Source: Seonamhaeicola sp.
GTDB taxonomy: Bacteria; Bacteroidota; Bacteroidia; Flavobacteriales; Flavobacteriaceae
DNA length: 64,000 nt
Reading direction: 5' to 3'
NCBI RefSeq assembly: GCF_028281565.1
Contig: NZ_JANQJQ010000013.1
Location: forward strand, 210,558-274,557
The position numbers and the translations under genes are program-made. How positions within the stretch are numbered: the stretch's first letter is position 1; every line of letters begins with the position of its first letter. Under the pieces are notes generated by a model. The model worked only from the letters and a program-made list of their open reading frames with translations, was not told the DNA's origin and made no database searches. Positions 63,275-64,000 of the stretch are shown piece by piece.

Positions 63275-64000
63275 ATGAGCAATTACCACATAAAACACTT
63301 AGAGGAATATTATCAGGTTTATAGAAAATCGGTCCGGGACCCGGAGCATTTTTGGGAAGAGATCGCCGAAGAACATTTTATGTGGCGCAGGAAGTGGGAC
63401 AAGGTATTGAGTTGGGACTTTTCAAAGCCTGAAATAAAATGGTTTGAAGGCGCACGATTAAATATAACAGAGAATTGTATCGATAGGCACCTGGCCACCA
63501 GGGGGGACAAGACGGCCATTTTATTTGAGCCAAATGACCCGGATGAAAAGGTCATATCAATTACCTATAAAGAGCTTTCCGAACGTGTCAACAAGTTTGC
63601 CAATGTATTAAAGGAACAGGGGATAGGTAAAGGAGATCGCGTTTGTATTTACCTGCCCATGATACCGGAGTTGGCTGTATCGGTATTGGCCTGTGCCAGG
63701 ATAGGTGCGATTCATTCGGTAGTTTTTGCCGGTTTTTCCTCCACAGCCCTGTCCACCAGGATTAATGATTCCGAGTGTAAGATGGTGATCACCAGTGATG
63801 GTTCCTACCGGGGCGCCAAAACCATTGACCTAAAAGGTATCGTAGACGAAGCCCTAAAGGATTGCCCCTGTGTAGAAACGGTTTTAGTGGCTAAACGAAT
63901 AGCATCCGATATTCACATGGAAGCAGGAAGAGATAAGTGGTTACAACCTTTATTGGATGAAGCTTCTTCAGACTGTAAGGCCGAAGTGATGCAAGCCGAA
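63275..64000 (+). CDS. acs: Acetyl-CoA synthetase (3' end outside window)
   Basis: The 242 visible residues match the N-terminal part of AMP-forming acetyl-CoA synthetase: YHIKHLEEYYQVYRKSVRDP, EHFMWRRKWDKVLSWDF, RLNITENCIDRHL, KGDRVCIYLPMIPELAVSVLACARIGAIHSVVFAGFS and STRINDSECKMVITSDG. It activates acetate to acetyl-CoA. The AMP-binding motif lies beyond the window. It follows the symporter by 126 bp, so the three genes form an acetate uptake and activation set. Confidence 0.93.
   Translation, partial: MSNYHIKHLEEYYQVYRKSVRDPEHFWEEIAEEHFMWRRKWDKVLSWDFSKPEIKWFEGARLNITENCIDRHLATRGDKTAILFEPNDPDEKVISITYKELSERVNKFANVLKEQGIGKGDRVCIYLPMIPELAVSVLACARIGAIHSVVFAGFSSTALSTRINDSECKMVITSDGSYRGAKTIDLKGIVDEALKDCPCVETVLVAKRIASDIHMEAGRDKWLQPLLDEASSDCKAEVMQAE

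Overview
The window reads as chromosomal DNA of a Flavobacteriaceae bacterium (Bacteroidota), probably marine. The pointers are AT-rich DNA, a GldF/GldG gliding-motility ABC component, DUF2490, DUF3857 and DUF4870 proteins, a lipoprotein-rich proteome, promoters of the TAnnTTTG type, a BshB1-like bacillithiol enzyme, PurC, DnaN and SmpB of flavobacterial type, and a GH16 agarase-like enzyme. No phage, insertion sequence or CRISPR array was seen.

Layout. 1-2.1 kb: end of a probable sigma/anti-sigma locus and a DUF4097-like exported protein. 2.1-10.5 kb: a minus-strand run (GNAT acetyltransferase, MiaA, K+ channel, DUF3857 protein, exonuclease/GIY-YIG protein, YggS, 3-hydroxyacyl-CoA dehydrogenase, Gfo/Idh oxidoreductase). 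10.8-22.8 kb: housekeeping and transport (Pcm, SmpB, S41 peptidase, dihydrolipoyl dehydrogenase, MATE, SLC13, BshB1). 22.9-25.2 kb: tRNA-His with a duplicated 3' end, then two tandem M28 peptidases. 26.6-37.6 kb: a redox and second-messenger region. 39.7-46.9 kb: DnaN, a GldF-GldG fusion, PhoH, PurC. 47-54.5 kb: accessory genes (serine hydrolase beside a purC remnant, exported-type Pcm, ROK kinase, GH16, GlxA-type regulator, carbonic anhydrase). 54.6-60.5 kb: nrfHA nitrite reduction to ammonium with a CcsBA cytochrome c synthase. 61.2-64 kb: DUF4212, acetate-type symporter and acetyl-CoA synthetase (cut by the window end).

The most interesting region is 27.5-37.6 kb. It holds a three-domain protein (2Fe-2S ferredoxin, class III nucleotidyl cyclase, globin), pyruvate:ferredoxin oxidoreductase, an OsmC protein, a sigma-54 enhancer-binding protein whose sensor is a cyclic-nucleotide-binding domain, and a second cyclase with TPR repeats. 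Between the enhancer-binding protein and osmC I find a -24/-12 sigma-54 promoter with correct spacing and, about 90-130 bp upstream of its predicted start, three tandem ACGA-N4-TCGT sites. Together these suggest a local circuit: redox or gas sensing by the cyclase, cyclic nucleotide, CNMP-gated enhancer-binding protein, sigma-54 transcription of osmC. The circuit is inference; its parts are visible in the sequence.

Other points. Two genes (miaA and the exonuclease) have no ATG, GTG or TTG that would keep their catalytic N-terminus, and several others start at TTG or GTG. Heptanucleotide tandem repeats and REP-like palindromes occupy many intergenic gaps. A related roughly 145-bp hairpin element occurs in two divergent promoter regions. 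Protein assignments rest on motif recognition by eye, without database searches.
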